55,334 nt of DNA from Immundisolibacterales bacterium (GTDB lineage Bacteria; Pseudomonadota; Gammaproteobacteria; HK1), in assembly GCA_026712715.1 (NCBI GenBank), contig JAPOPW010000026.1, forward strand, positions 1 to 55,334, written 5' to 3'. This document shows, piece by piece, positions 1 through 7,559 of the stretch (positions are counted from its first letter, which is position 1; every line of letters starts with the position of its first letter). Position numbers and translations under genes: made by a program. The notes beneath the pieces were generated by a model that saw only the letters and a program-made list of their open reading frames with translations, had not been told where the DNA came from and searched no databases.

Positions 1-128
1 AACCGGGCGCGGCGCTGCTGAACCCCATCGGACCGCTCCGCGACCGCCAAAAGCCGCTCGACACCCTCTCCTCGCCGTCAACAGCGAGCTCACGCAATCA
101 ATCGGCTCATCTTCAAACCTAACAAGGA
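1..128. other. window edge, no identifiable gene
   Basis: This is the left edge before the helicase stop codon. Both strands were read. One plus-strand frame (from base 3) is open to about 110 and could be the tail of a truncated gene, but the roughly 35 residues match nothing I recognise. I see no promoter, terminator or RNA structure here. Confidence 0.4.
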
Positions 129-2108
129 TCATCCCTGGGAGGTGATCGGGTCGGGAGGCGAATCATCGTCCTTCGTGCTGTCCGGCGGCATGACGATCGC
201 ATCGTAGACGAATGCGAGGGTCTTGTCCTTCGCGCGCCGGAGTATACGCCCGCGCCGTTGAACGAACTCTCGAGGATTCTTCGAGGAGGCGAGAATCAGC
301 GCGTTCGTTACGGATGGAATATCGACGCCCTCGTCAAGGCACTTGATGGAGACGACTATCCCGCCGAATCGGTCGAGCCAGCGCAGCGTCTCTTCCCGGT
401 CGCCCTCCATGGCTGAGTGAAACGGCATCGCAGTGTGATTGGCGTCGGCGAGAGCGGTCGTCACTTCACCGAGTTGTACTTGGTCGTCACAATAGATTAT
501 CCACCGCTGGCCGTGTCTATAGGTCTCGTTGACGACTTCGACAGCAAGGCCGACCTTGGCCGCAGCCCGCTTGACGATGTGTGCCCGGGCGAAGAGGAGC
601 TTGTCAATCTGGGTGCCATTCCCCGCGCCGTCGCCCGTTTGGGAGTGCATCTGGGCAATCTGGCGCGACAGTCTGCGCCAATCGGCTACTTCAGTTTCCG
701 AGAGCGGGACCGTCCGAGGTCGATAGAAGTAGGGGGTGAGTACTCGATCGCGGACGGCGTCCGCGAGCGTGTAGCGGGGCTCCAGAACTCCGCCAAAGAA
801 GTCGAGGATCGCGGATGTGCCAGACTCGTCGCCAGCGCGTTCGGGGGTCGCGGAGAGGCCGAGTCGCGGGCCAAAGAGCGACTCATCAAGCAGTCTGCGA
901 TTCGCGGTCGATCCAAGACGATGAACTTCGTCAGCGACGAGGAACAGATGCGAACCCCGTGTGACCTGGGAGCGAAATGCCTCGGAACGTACTGTCTGCA
1001 TCGTCCCGAGTACCACCCGTCGCCCATCAGGTACCGTCCAGTCGCGGAGTACGTCGCGCCAAGCGTCGAATCCTGCACCAACCCTCAGGATCCGGGCATC
1101 GAGTGGCCCCACTGCGGCGCTCAGCTCGACAAACCACTGTGAGAATAACGTCTTGTCGGGCACCACGACGAGCGGCACTTCGTCGAACTTCGTTAAGGAC
1201 TCACGGATGGCGTCCAGAGCGGTGAAGGTTTTCCCGGCTCCAGTCGCGAACGCAAGAATGCCGCGGCGGGCGTTCGCGCGCCACGCGGCGAGACCTGCGG
1301 CCTGATGCGGACGGAGCGTCCGCCCCCGGGCATCCGCCCGTACTTCACCCAGGACTGCCGAGGCTTCTGCTCGACTTCGCAACAGGCGATCAACCGTGCT
1401 TTCCCAGTCGGTGTCCGCCGCGGACACGAGTTCTTCGCGAGCGGTGTCAGGGAAGGGGCGAACGTCGAGTCCAGGGTAGGTACTGGTCCATAGCTCCTCG
1501 AAGTAGGTGGACTCCTCGATGGTGCGCTTTTGATCCCGTCCACCGAGCCAGGAGCACGCGACGTCGATCGACTCAAGGTTCCCGTCTTCCGCTAGCCCGG
1601 ACCAAGTCTCATTCATCGAGCCCTTGAATATGACGACCGATCCCTGAGCGTCGCGCAGAATGCCGAGTTTGTCGTGAAAGATTCGCGTCGGCGCAGCACC
1701 GGGCAATGGGTAGAGGATGGCAATTTTGAACTCGATGACTTCGATCGCCACTAGCGCTGCCAGAACCCGTGCGGGTTCCGACATCGTTTCGTCCTCAAGG
1801 AGCGTGGCGACTTCGTCACGAAGTCGGGCCGCGATTTTCTCGTCCAGCCGTGCCTCATACCCTTCGTCGAGCGCCTCTATGTCTTCGGCCGAGAGCACCT
1901 GTGAGCAGAGGATTCGGATGCGCCCGCCGTTTGAGACGAATTCACGCAACGCGGGCCAGGCGATGATGAATGCGGCGCTCCGGAAGTAGCCGACCGCGCG
2001 GTCGTACTTGGTCGCGTGCCGCATGGCGGGCAAGTAGAAGTCGTTGGCGATGTCGTCTCGGCCCTTATGGTAGGAAGTCCGCAGGGCGAGTGTGGCGAGA
2101 CCAGTCAC
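129..2108 (-). CDS. PLD-domain SF2 (DEAD/DEAH-like) helicase, restriction/defence type
   Basis: This 659-residue protein combines two modules. An N-terminal phospholipase-D-like nuclease region spans about residues 20-215, with FHDK near 144-147 followed by KGSMNETWSG and NLES. An SF2 helicase core follows, with Walker A ATGAGKT at about 288-294, DEVH at 393-396, SATP near 418, GVDIP at 593-597 and motif VI QRRGR at 616-620. PLD-helicase fusions are known as ATP-dependent restriction or phage-defence effectors. A longer frame reaches 2315, but the GTG at 2106-2108 overlaps the upstream stop as GTGA, and recognisable sequence begins there. It is the last gene of a three- or four-gene operon behind an adenine methyltransferase, so it is probably the motor and cleavage subunit of a restriction system. 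Only one HxK half-motif is obvious, so a functional PLD active site may require a dimer. Confidence 0.85.
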   Translation of the reverse strand: MTGLATLALRTSYHKGRDDIANDFYLPAMRHATKYDRAVGYFRSAAFIIAWPALREFVSNGGRIRILCSQVLSAEDIEALDEGYEARLDEKIAARLRDEVATLLEDETMSEPARVLAALVAIEVIEFKIAILYPLPGAAPTRIFHDKLGILRDAQGSVVIFKGSMNETWSGLAEDGNLESIDVACSWLGGRDQKRTIEESTYFEELWTSTYPGLDVRPFPDTAREELVSAADTDWESTVDRLLRSRAEASAVLGEVRADARGRTLRPHQAAGLAAWRANARRGILAFATGAGKTFTALDAIRESLTKFDEVPLVVVPDKTLFSQWFVELSAAVGPLDARILRVGAGFDAWRDVLRDWTVPDGRRVVLGTMQTVRSEAFRSQVTRGSHLFLVADEVHRLGSTANRRLLDESLFGPRLGLSATPERAGDESGTSAILDFFGGVLEPRYTLADAVRDRVLTPYFYRPRTVPLSETEVADWRRLSRQIAQMHSQTGDGAGNGTQIDKLLFARAHIVKRAAAKVGLAVEVVNETYRHGQRWIIYCDDQVQLGEVTTALADANHTAMPFHSAMEGDREETLRWLDRFGGIVVSIKCLDEGVDIPSVTNALILASSKNPREFVQRRGRILRRAKDKTLAFVYDAIVMPPDSTKDDDSPPDPITSQG

Positions 2109-2614
2109 GCCGTCACCCCGCCCGTCCAGGTGACGCGATTGGCGATCGCGCGTGGTAGAAAACTCGACCGGCAGGCGAACACAATCTCGGTGATTCCGGA
2201 ACGTAGCGGGCGCCGCTGTTCGGCCCAGCCGGTCGCGGCGGCTTGCGCAACGACCGTGTACTTGACCTGCATGTTGCCACCGTGCTTGAACCGCTCGTGA
2301 ATGCTCGCGTCCCACAATACGAACACGTCGAGGTCATCCCGATATGCGGCCAACACGGCAAGGCGGCCACCGGAGTGGTCGAAGGTTCCGTACTCGCCGA
2401 CGATCTGTCCCGGTACCCGGAGAACTGCCTTGAATTCATCCGGGCGGCTCTTTCCGCCAACCACTAGCGAGTAGAGGTATAGGCGGAGATGCTGCGGCAG
2501 TGGTAGGGCGAGATCCAGTTCGAGAGGCTTTGTGTTTAGGTCGCTATGCACGAGGACATGGCCATTGAGGGCGTCGAGGAACGCGCGGTGCAGGCGTACT
2601 GAAATCGCACTCAC
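2105..2614 (-). CDS. small putative restriction nuclease-like protein between methylase and helicase
   Basis: This 169-residue protein belongs to no family I can name with certainty. Two stretches look catalytic: PDEFKAVLRVPGQ around 58-70, and DVFVLWDAS (about 96-104) followed by NMQVKY (114-119). The second gives an Asp...Q-x-Lys arrangement that resembles a variant PD-(D/E)xK nuclease core. The C-terminal half, with GITEIVFACR and SFLPRAI, is typical of restriction-associated proteins that recur beside Dam-like methyltransferases. The start is GTG, overlapping the methyltransferase stop as GTGA, and its own stop overlaps the helicase start in the same way, so all three genes are translationally coupled. 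Role as nuclease or specificity subunit is inferred from context only. Confidence 0.65.
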   Translation of the reverse strand: MSAISVRLHRAFLDALNGHVLVHSDLNTKPLELDLALPLPQHLRLYLYSLVVGGKSRPDEFKAVLRVPGQIVGEYGTFDHSGGRLAVLAAYRDDLDVFVLWDASIHERFKHGGNMQVKYTVVAQAAATGWAEQRRPLRSGITEIVFACRSSFLPRAIANRVTWTGGVTA

Positions 2615-3432
2615 GTCGTCGATTCTCGATTTTGCCGCTCGCGCCTCTCAACCGCTTTCCTGCGTCCGCGTATCCATACTACCTCGACGGAGCGGGAGTT
2701 GGCGCGCGTGGTCTTGACGTGCGCTAGCGGAGTGAAGGGGAGCCAGTCCGCTCCTTCGTTCTCGCACACAATCACTTGGCCCGGCCGCGTCCGACACCAA
2801 TCCCCCAGTATCCCGAAGTCAACATCGGCCGGGCCGTGGCGATAGTGTTTCCCTTGATTCTGGTACGGCGGGTCAATAAACCACGTCGCTTCGCCGGAAA
2901 AGGGTAGCTCCTCATACGAGCAGTGGAAGACCCGCCAGTGACGAATTCGGTCGACCTGGGATGCGACGGTCTGCCGGACTCGCTCGCCCCAAAAGGAACC
3001 GGGACGGATACCATCGCGCATCCAAGCCGACGGCCCTGTACGGGGGCGCGAAGCTCCGCGGTTCAGCCAGAATCCAACGAGCCACCGAGCCTCCTGGCAG
3101 ACGGGAAGGTCGGCAACCGTCTGCCCGGGCTCAAGGTCAGGAATGGCGAGAATATCGCGTGCTGGAACGCGGATGAGGTAGTCCCAGACGCCGAAGATGA
3201 CGGCGTCCTTCTCGCCGAGGATGACCTCGCGGTCGGCGTACCGAACCGAGTAGCCAGCCGACCCGGCAAACGGCTCGACGATAGTGTCGTGTTCGGGGGC
3301 CGGGTAATGCTTGGGAGTATCGCGCCACTTGCCGCCGTAGAAACCGAAAAACGGACGCGTTGAGGAAAATGCGCCAAATGACGACGCGCCTTTCACGGCC
3401 ACCTGATCGTGGTTTTCAAGGATCGAGGTCAC
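2611..3432 (-). CDS. Dam-like (D12 class) DNA adenine N6-methyltransferase
   Basis: This 273-residue protein is a SAM-dependent adenine methyltransferase of the alpha/D12 (Dam) class. The motifs lie in the expected order: FYGGKW at 31-36 (motif X), EPFAGSAG at about 53-60 (motif I, the SAM-binding loop) and DPPY at 187-190 (motif IV, catalytic). It should methylate adenine in a short recognition sequence and protect host DNA from the downstream nuclease-like and PLD-helicase gene products. The start is GTG, overlapping the stop of a 79-codon upstream frame as GTGA. No separate specificity domain is visible, and the target-recognition region (about 90-180) is the usual size for the family. It is the modification arm of the operon. 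Confidence 0.9.
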   Translation of the reverse strand: MTSILENHDQVAVKGASSFGAFSSTRPFFGFYGGKWRDTPKHYPAPEHDTIVEPFAGSAGYSVRYADREVILGEKDAVIFGVWDYLIRVPARDILAIPDLEPGQTVADLPVCQEARWLVGFWLNRGASRPRTGPSAWMRDGIRPGSFWGERVRQTVASQVDRIRHWRVFHCSYEELPFSGEATWFIDPPYQNQGKHYRHGPADVDFGILGDWCRTRPGQVIVCENEGADWLPFTPLAHVKTTRANSRSVEVVWIRGRRKAVERRERQNRESTT

Positions 3433-3668
3433 TTGAGCCAGTGCAATATCCGTGGATCAGAACTTAGACTAGGGTAGAGCGTGAAGCCATCAAAGCATAC
3501 AGCCTGCCTTCGCCGCACGCCCAAGTCGGTAGCGATGTAGACTTCGACACACCGAAATTGGCGTTTCCGTTCCCAGACCGGGGGTGATCTATAATGGGCA
3601 TGCGACGGAGCCGAGTGTTCTGAAACGGTATTCGCCTGATACTCGACCACGCTGAAAGATGCGGCCAT
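3429..3668 (-). CDS. 79-codon hypothetical frame coupled to the methyltransferase
   Basis: This 79-residue frame ends with a TGA that overlaps the methyltransferase GTG, the same coupling used at the next two junctions. That junction is the main reason to think it is translated. Its sequence has no helix-turn-helix, so it is not an obvious restriction-controller protein, and I recognise no family. The C-terminal half (WERKRQFRCVEVYIATDL onward) looks more protein-like than the N-terminal half, and no good ribosome-binding site precedes the ATG at 3668. It may be the remnant of a longer gene damaged by the adjacent insertion-sequence debris. Confidence 0.35.
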   Translation of the reverse strand: MAASFSVVEYQANTVSEHSAPSHAHYRSPPVWERKRQFRCVEVYIATDLGVRRRQAVCFDGFTLYPSLSSDPRILHWLK

Positions 3669-3734
3669 GCCGCTCGTGGAAGGTGTGTAGGATGGAGTTG
3701 CGACCTTCGTCCGGACCCTTACCGGGAGATAGAC

Positions 3735-3851
3735 ATGACCACGAAGGAGAGAGTAGCACGGGGCAAGCTCTCGCTGCTGGAGCTGACGACAGAACTCGAC
3801 AACGCCAATCGGATCTGCGTGGCGGTGGGCTGTTCCCGCCGGAACTGGTGA
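3735..3851 (+). pseudogene. IS481-family transposase N-terminal remnant
   Basis: A 38-codon frame starts ATG at 3735, preceded by GGGAGATAGAC, and reads TTKERVARGKLSLLEL followed by ELDNANRICVAVGCSR. That is the characteristic N-terminal helix-turn-helix of IS481-family transposases (typical form: KLSLLELA, then N-SRACKVMGYSR). It stops at TGA 3849-3851, where an intact transposase would continue for about 300 residues to a DDE integrase core, which is absent here. The remnant lies antisense to the start of the restriction operon, between it and the TIR gene. It marks an old insertion at this boundary. Confidence 0.7.
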
Positions 3852-3887
3852 TTAGTTTCACCGGAATACCCATATATTCCAGCTAGA

Positions 3888-4742
3888 TTAGGAATCCGAA
3901 TGCCGACGACGTCGTCGCGAGCGACCGTAAGGTCCACGCAAAATGTAGCTGATTGGACGTTCTAGTTTGCCATACAAATCTCTGACCACCGAAATGGGTA
4001 CTGTATCTTCCGTTTCGAATGACAAGATTATACGCTCAATTTCTTGCCACGCCCTTTGCAATTCCGAATATGCCGGATGATGCTCGGGCATCAATTCTCT
4101 GTCCCGATCTAATACAGATGCGAGATAGTGACGTGGTAATAGTTCGTCTGGCGAATTTAGGAGACGATGTTGCTGACGGAGAAGTTCCAATAGCTCCTCC
4201 AAAATCTCAGGTGATGGCTGCGGGTTGCGGTTACCCTTGCTTGGTTTGGCCTCAGCATCTGTCGGAGTCTCTACCTGGTTGAGCGCCTCCTCCAGTTGAG
4301 GCCACCATACTTCGAATACTTGGTCGACGCGAGACTCGTCGAGCGCACCTGACTCCTCTGCCTTGTTCAATCCCTGAACTAGCTTCTTTACATCGTCTTT
4401 CTCAAACGTGGTTGACTGAAACTGGAGAATTGGACCATGAATTTCTGAACGCCTTACCACGAACAGGAAAGGTGAAACTCTGCTCTTATCAACAGACTTG
4501 GATAGTGCGCCCGCTTCGAAGTTCAGCCAAGGAGCTTCGAGGTTTTCCCTTGTGACACAAAGAATGCCATATGACGATTGATTCAATTCACCTGAAATAT
4601 CTGTGCTCCAACGTGCTCCCTTATCGATATCTTCCGAAGAAACGTAGGGCTCAGGGGATTGAATGACTGATGGTAGCCACTCACGCAGAACAATCGCGAC
4701 CCTGCGGCTTGTTTCGCCGGACCAACTTATAAACACCTTCAC
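3888..4742 (-). CDS. TIR-domain protein (putative NADase defence effector)
   Basis: This 284-residue protein has an N-terminal bacterial TIR domain. It opens VKVFISWSGE, followed by SSEDIDKGARW near 35-45, and the GILCVTRENLEAPW-NFEAGALSK segment (about 60-82) carries the conserved catalytic-type glutamate (E76) of NAD-cleaving TIR enzymes. The C-terminal half is mostly helical and of unknown function, and may be a sensor or oligomerisation module. I chose GTG at 4742 because AAGGAAGG lies six bases upstream; an ATG two codons earlier sits directly against that motif. The gene is visibly AT-richer than its neighbours, consistent with acquisition by transfer. It sits next to a restriction operon and an IS remnant, a typical defence-island setting. 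No Thoeris, CBASS or Pycsar cyclase partner is adjacent. Confidence 0.8.
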   Translation of the reverse strand: MKVFISWSGETSRRVAIVLREWLPSVIQSPEPYVSSEDIDKGARWSTDISGELNQSSYGILCVTRENLEAPWLNFEAGALSKSVDKSRVSPFLFVVRRSEIHGPILQFQSTTFEKDDVKKLVQGLNKAEESGALDESRVDQVFEVWWPQLEEALNQVETPTDAEAKPSKGNRNPQPSPEILEELLELLRQQHRLLNSPDELLPRHYLASVLDRDRELMPEHHPAYSELQRAWQEIERIILSFETEDTVPISVVRDLYGKLERPISYILRGPYGRSRRRRRHSDS

Positions 4743-5005
4743 TAGCATCCTTCCTTTATTAAGATTTTTCCGGAATATATCACAATGCAAGTCCATGGGA
4801 ACGATCCATATCGCTGGAGGAAGGAAGCCCGCTGGTCTCGTAGCTGACTATCGGGCCCGCATCCGATTCGATCGTCTCCGCGATTCGGTCTCAGGCGTAT
4901 GTCGATGAGGATGGATCCGCAGCGTAGCTGAGTCGCTCCGCGGTGAGTGGAGGCTCCTATGCGTGTAGCGCAACGGGATTGGCTCGTAGAGCGGTCGTGA
5001 GGTGG

Positions 5006-5779
5006 TCAGGCGAGGGTCTGGCCGCCGTCGGTGAAGAGGTTCTGGCCGGTGATGTGGGAGGCGGCGTCGCTGACGAGGAAGGCGACGACGCCCGCGTGGT
5101 CGGCGGGGTCGGCGAAGCGGCCGAGGGGGATGCCGATGCGGTACTTCTCGAGGCTGCCCTTGAAAATGCCCTCCAGCATGGCGTCGTCGTAGGTGTCCAT
5201 GAGCTCGGTGCGGGTCGAGCCGGGGGAGATGGCGTTGACCCGGATGCGGTGGGCGGCGAGCTCGATGGCGAGGACCTTGGTGAGGCCGAGGAGCCCCGAT
5301 TTCGCTGCGGCGTAGGCGGCGTTCTCGAGGCGGGCGGCGGCGACCACGTTCGAGACGACGTTCACTATGGCGCCCCGCTCGCGGCGCTTCATGGCCGGCA
5401 CGACCGCGCGCGTGCAGACGAGGGGGCCGCGGAGGTTGACGCGGATGACCGCGTCCCAGTCCGCGAGGTCGAGGCCGTCGATCGGGGTGAGGCGGAGGAT
5501 CCCGGCGTTGTTGACGAGGACGGAGACGGGGCTCTTGGCCTCGATGGCGGCGACGGCCGCATCGACGGGGGTCTCGTCGGCGACGTCGATGGCGGTTGCG
5601 GTGGCGCGGCCGCCGCGGTTGGTGATCTCGGCGGCGGTGGCGCGGGCAGCTTCTTCGTCGACGTCCCAGACCGCGATCTCGTAGCCGGCCTCGGCAAGCC
5701 GGAGGGCGCAGGCCCGCCCGATGCCGCGGGCGCCGCCGGTGATGATGGCGGTCCCGGAGCTGGTCTCGGTCGGCGTCAA
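5006..5779 (-). CDS. short-chain dehydrogenase/reductase (FabG-like)
   Basis: This 257-residue classical SDR uses NAD(P)H to oxidise or reduce an alcohol/ketone pair. The motifs are TGGARGIG at 14-21 (dinucleotide binding), NNAG at 90-93 and the catalytic triad S143, Y156, K160 (YAAAK). The C-terminal ISPGSTRTEL and ITGQNLFTDGG match 3-oxoacyl-ACP or acetoacetyl-CoA reductase-like enzymes. A frame runs upstream to 5980 through the neighbouring lipoyl gene in another register. I chose TTG at 5777-5779 because homology begins just after it and a GGAG-rich stretch precedes it; a CTG overlapping the lipoyl-gene stop (5806) is the alternative. It is the last gene of the operon with aldehyde dehydrogenase and E1, so its substrate is probably an intermediate of that pathway. 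Confidence 0.85.
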   Translation of the reverse strand: MTPTETSSGTAIITGGARGIGRACALRLAEAGYEIAVWDVDEEAARATAAEITNRGGRATATAIDVADETPVDAAVAAIEAKSPVSVLVNNAGILRLTPIDGLDLADWDAVIRVNLRGPLVCTRAVVPAMKRRERGAIVNVVSNVVAAARLENAAYAAAKSGLLGLTKVLAIELAAHRIRVNAISPGSTRTELMDTYDDAMLEGIFKGSLEKYRIGIPLGRFADPADHAGVVAFLVSDAASHITGQNLFTDGGQTLA

Positions 5780-5802
5780 CGGTCCGCTCCGCTCCGTTTC
5801 CG

Positions 5803-6042
5803 TCAGGCCTCGTCGATCTCGGCGAGGGGGTCGCCGGTCCGCACCGCCTGCTCCACGTGGACGAGCTGCCGCACGAGGACACCTTCCGCGGTTGCGGCAA
5901 CCTCGAGGGTCGCCTTGTCCACTTCCACGGTGAGGATCGGCTCTCCCTTCTCGACCTCGTCGCCGATCTCGACCAGCCACTCCTCCACCACGCCTTCGTC
6001 GATGGTCTCCCCGATGTCCGGCAGGAGCACGGTGTGCGTCAT
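5803..6042 (-). CDS. free-standing lipoyl-carrier domain protein
   Basis: This 79-residue protein is a single biotinyl/lipoyl domain: the MTHTVLLPDIGETIDEG opening, a hairpin carrying VDKATLEV with the lipoylated lysine, and a closing GDPLAEI. In most organisms this domain is fused to the catalytic E2 acyltransferase of 2-oxoacid dehydrogenase complexes. Here it ends in a stop immediately after the domain, with no peripheral-subunit-binding or acyltransferase part. Together with the fused E1 gene about 3 kb upstream in the same operon it could serve as a mobile acyl carrier, with E2 catalytic and E3 subunits supplied from elsewhere. The lysine in DKA is intact, so it should be a lipoylation substrate. 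Confidence 0.85.
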   Translation of the reverse strand: MTHTVLLPDIGETIDEGVVEEWLVEIGDEVEKGEPILTVEVDKATLEVAATAEGVLVRQLVHVEQAVRTGDPLAEIDEA

Positions 6043-6116
6043 CGGAATTTCTCCTTCATGGGCTGTGTACCCGGCTGGCGGTCAGGGGGTGGTGTTTGAA
6101 GGGGTAGGGCCTCAGG

Positions 6117-7559
6117 TCAGCTCGGGAAGGCGTCGACGAGGGCCTTGGGCTTCACGAAGTTGAGGACGCCGTCGATGCCGCACTCGCGCGCGATGCCGCT
6201 CGCCTTGTCGCCGCCGAAGGGGAGGGCGGGGTCGAGCATCTTGTAGCAGTTGATCCAGACGTTGCCGGCCTTGAGCCCGCGCTGGAGGCGCCGCGCCCGT
6301 GCAACGCTTCCCGTGTAGGCGCCGGCCGCGAGGCCGTAGGGTCCGGAGTTGGCGGACTCGATCGCCTCCCCCTCGTCCTCGAAGCGTTCGAGGCAGGTGG
6401 CCGGGCCGAAGATCTCCTCGTTTCGGATGCGGGCCGCCTCCGGCACGTCGGCGAGCAGCACGGGGTTCATGAAGAAGCCGCCGTTGTCGGGAGCTGGCTG
6501 GGGCCAGGTTCCGCCGGCGAGGCGGGCGCCCGTGTCGCGGGCGTCGGTGACGAGGGCGTGGACCCGCTGGTGTGCGTCGGCGGAGATGAGGGGACCCATC
6601 ACCGTGCCGTCCGCGAATGGGTCGCCGCCCGCGAAGTCGGCGGTGGCCTTGACGAGGCGCTCCGCGAACTCGTCGTAGCAGGCGGCCTCGATGAGGATCC
6701 GGGCCGCGGAGACGCAGGACTGGCCGGTGGTCCCGAAGGCGGCGCGCGCGGTCTCGCCCGCGGCATGGTCGAGGTCCGCGTCCGCGAAGACGAGGAGGGG
6801 GCACTTGCCCCCGAGCTCGAGCGCGACCGAAGCCCCCCGCGCGCCGCAGACACTCGCGATCTGGCGGCCGGTCGCGGTCGAGCCGGTGAACGTCACCTTG
6901 TCGACCCGGGCATCCGCGACCAGCGCGCGCCCGGTTTCGGCGCCGCCGGTCACCACGTTGAGGACTCCGGGGGGTAGCCCTGCCTCGGTAGCGAGGATTG
7001 CGTAGTGCAAGGTCGAGAAGCACGCGAGCGGCGACGGCTTCACCACCGCGGTGTTGCCCGCCGCGAGGGCGTGCGAGGTCTTCTGCGCGATCTGGAGGAG
7101 CGGCGCGTTCCAGGGGGTGAGCGCGCCAATCACGCCGTAGGGCTCAAGCACCGTCGCGGCGAAGACGTTGCTCCCGAGCGGCACCACCCGTCCCTCGAGC
7201 TTGTCCGCCGCCCCTGCGCAGTACTCGAGCTGCTCGGCGCTCCGCGTCGCCTGGGCGCGGGTCTCGGCGAGGGTCCGCCCGCTGTCCTGGCTGTCGAGGC
7301 GCGCGAACCCCTCGGCATTCTCGCGAAGGAGGCCGGCGAGCCGGGAGAGCACGGCGCCCCGCTCGCGAGCCGGGGTCGCGGCCCACGCCTCCGCCGCGTC
7401 CGTCGCGGCCGCCACCGCGTCGTCGATGTCCGCCGCCCCGCCGTCCGGGATTTGCCCGAGCGGCTCTCCGGTCGAGGGGTTGAGGACCGTGATTCGCGCG
7501 TCGCCGCGCGGAGCACGCAGCGCGCCGCCCAGGAACACCCGGTCAGATGTGGGGTGCAT
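6117..7559 (-). CDS. NAD(P)-dependent aldehyde dehydrogenase
   Basis: This 480-residue enzyme is a standard-length class I/II-type aldehyde dehydrogenase that oxidises an aldehyde to the acid. Catalytic residues are visible: N151 in PWNAP, K174 in VVKPSP, E248 in LELGGK and the nucleophile C282 in GQSC. The C-terminal PFGGDKASGIARE is also conserved. The ATG start lies 17 bases inside the end of the upstream transporter gene, so the two are translationally coupled. The substrate is unknown. A betaine-, succinate- or malonate-semialdehyde-type substrate would fit an operon containing a class III aminotransferase and an SDR, but the sequence alone does not decide. Confidence 0.9.
   Translation of the reverse strand: MHPTSDRVFLGGALRAPRGDARITVLNPSTGEPLGQIPDGGAADIDDAVAAATDAAEAWAATPARERGAVLSRLAGLLRENAEGFARLDSQDSGRTLAETRAQATRSAEQLEYCAGAADKLEGRVVPLGSNVFAATVLEPYGVIGALTPWNAPLLQIAQKTSHALAAGNTAVVKPSPLACFSTLHYAILATEAGLPPGVLNVVTGGAETGRALVADARVDKVTFTGSTATGRQIASVCGARGASVALELGGKCPLLVFADADLDHAAGETARAAFGTTGQSCVSAARILIEAACYDEFAERLVKATADFAGGDPFADGTVMGPLISADAHQRVHALVTDARDTGARLAGGTWPQPAPDNGGFFMNPVLLADVPEAARIRNEEIFGPATCLERFEDEGEAIESANSGPYGLAAGAYTGSVARARRLQRGLKAGNVWINCYKMLDPALPFGGDKASGIARECGIDGVLNFVKPKALVDAFPS

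Noticed and set aside
3429..3668. Restriction controller (C-protein) upstream of the methyltransferase
   Set aside because: Position and overlap would suit a controller, but the 79 residues contain no helix-turn-helix.
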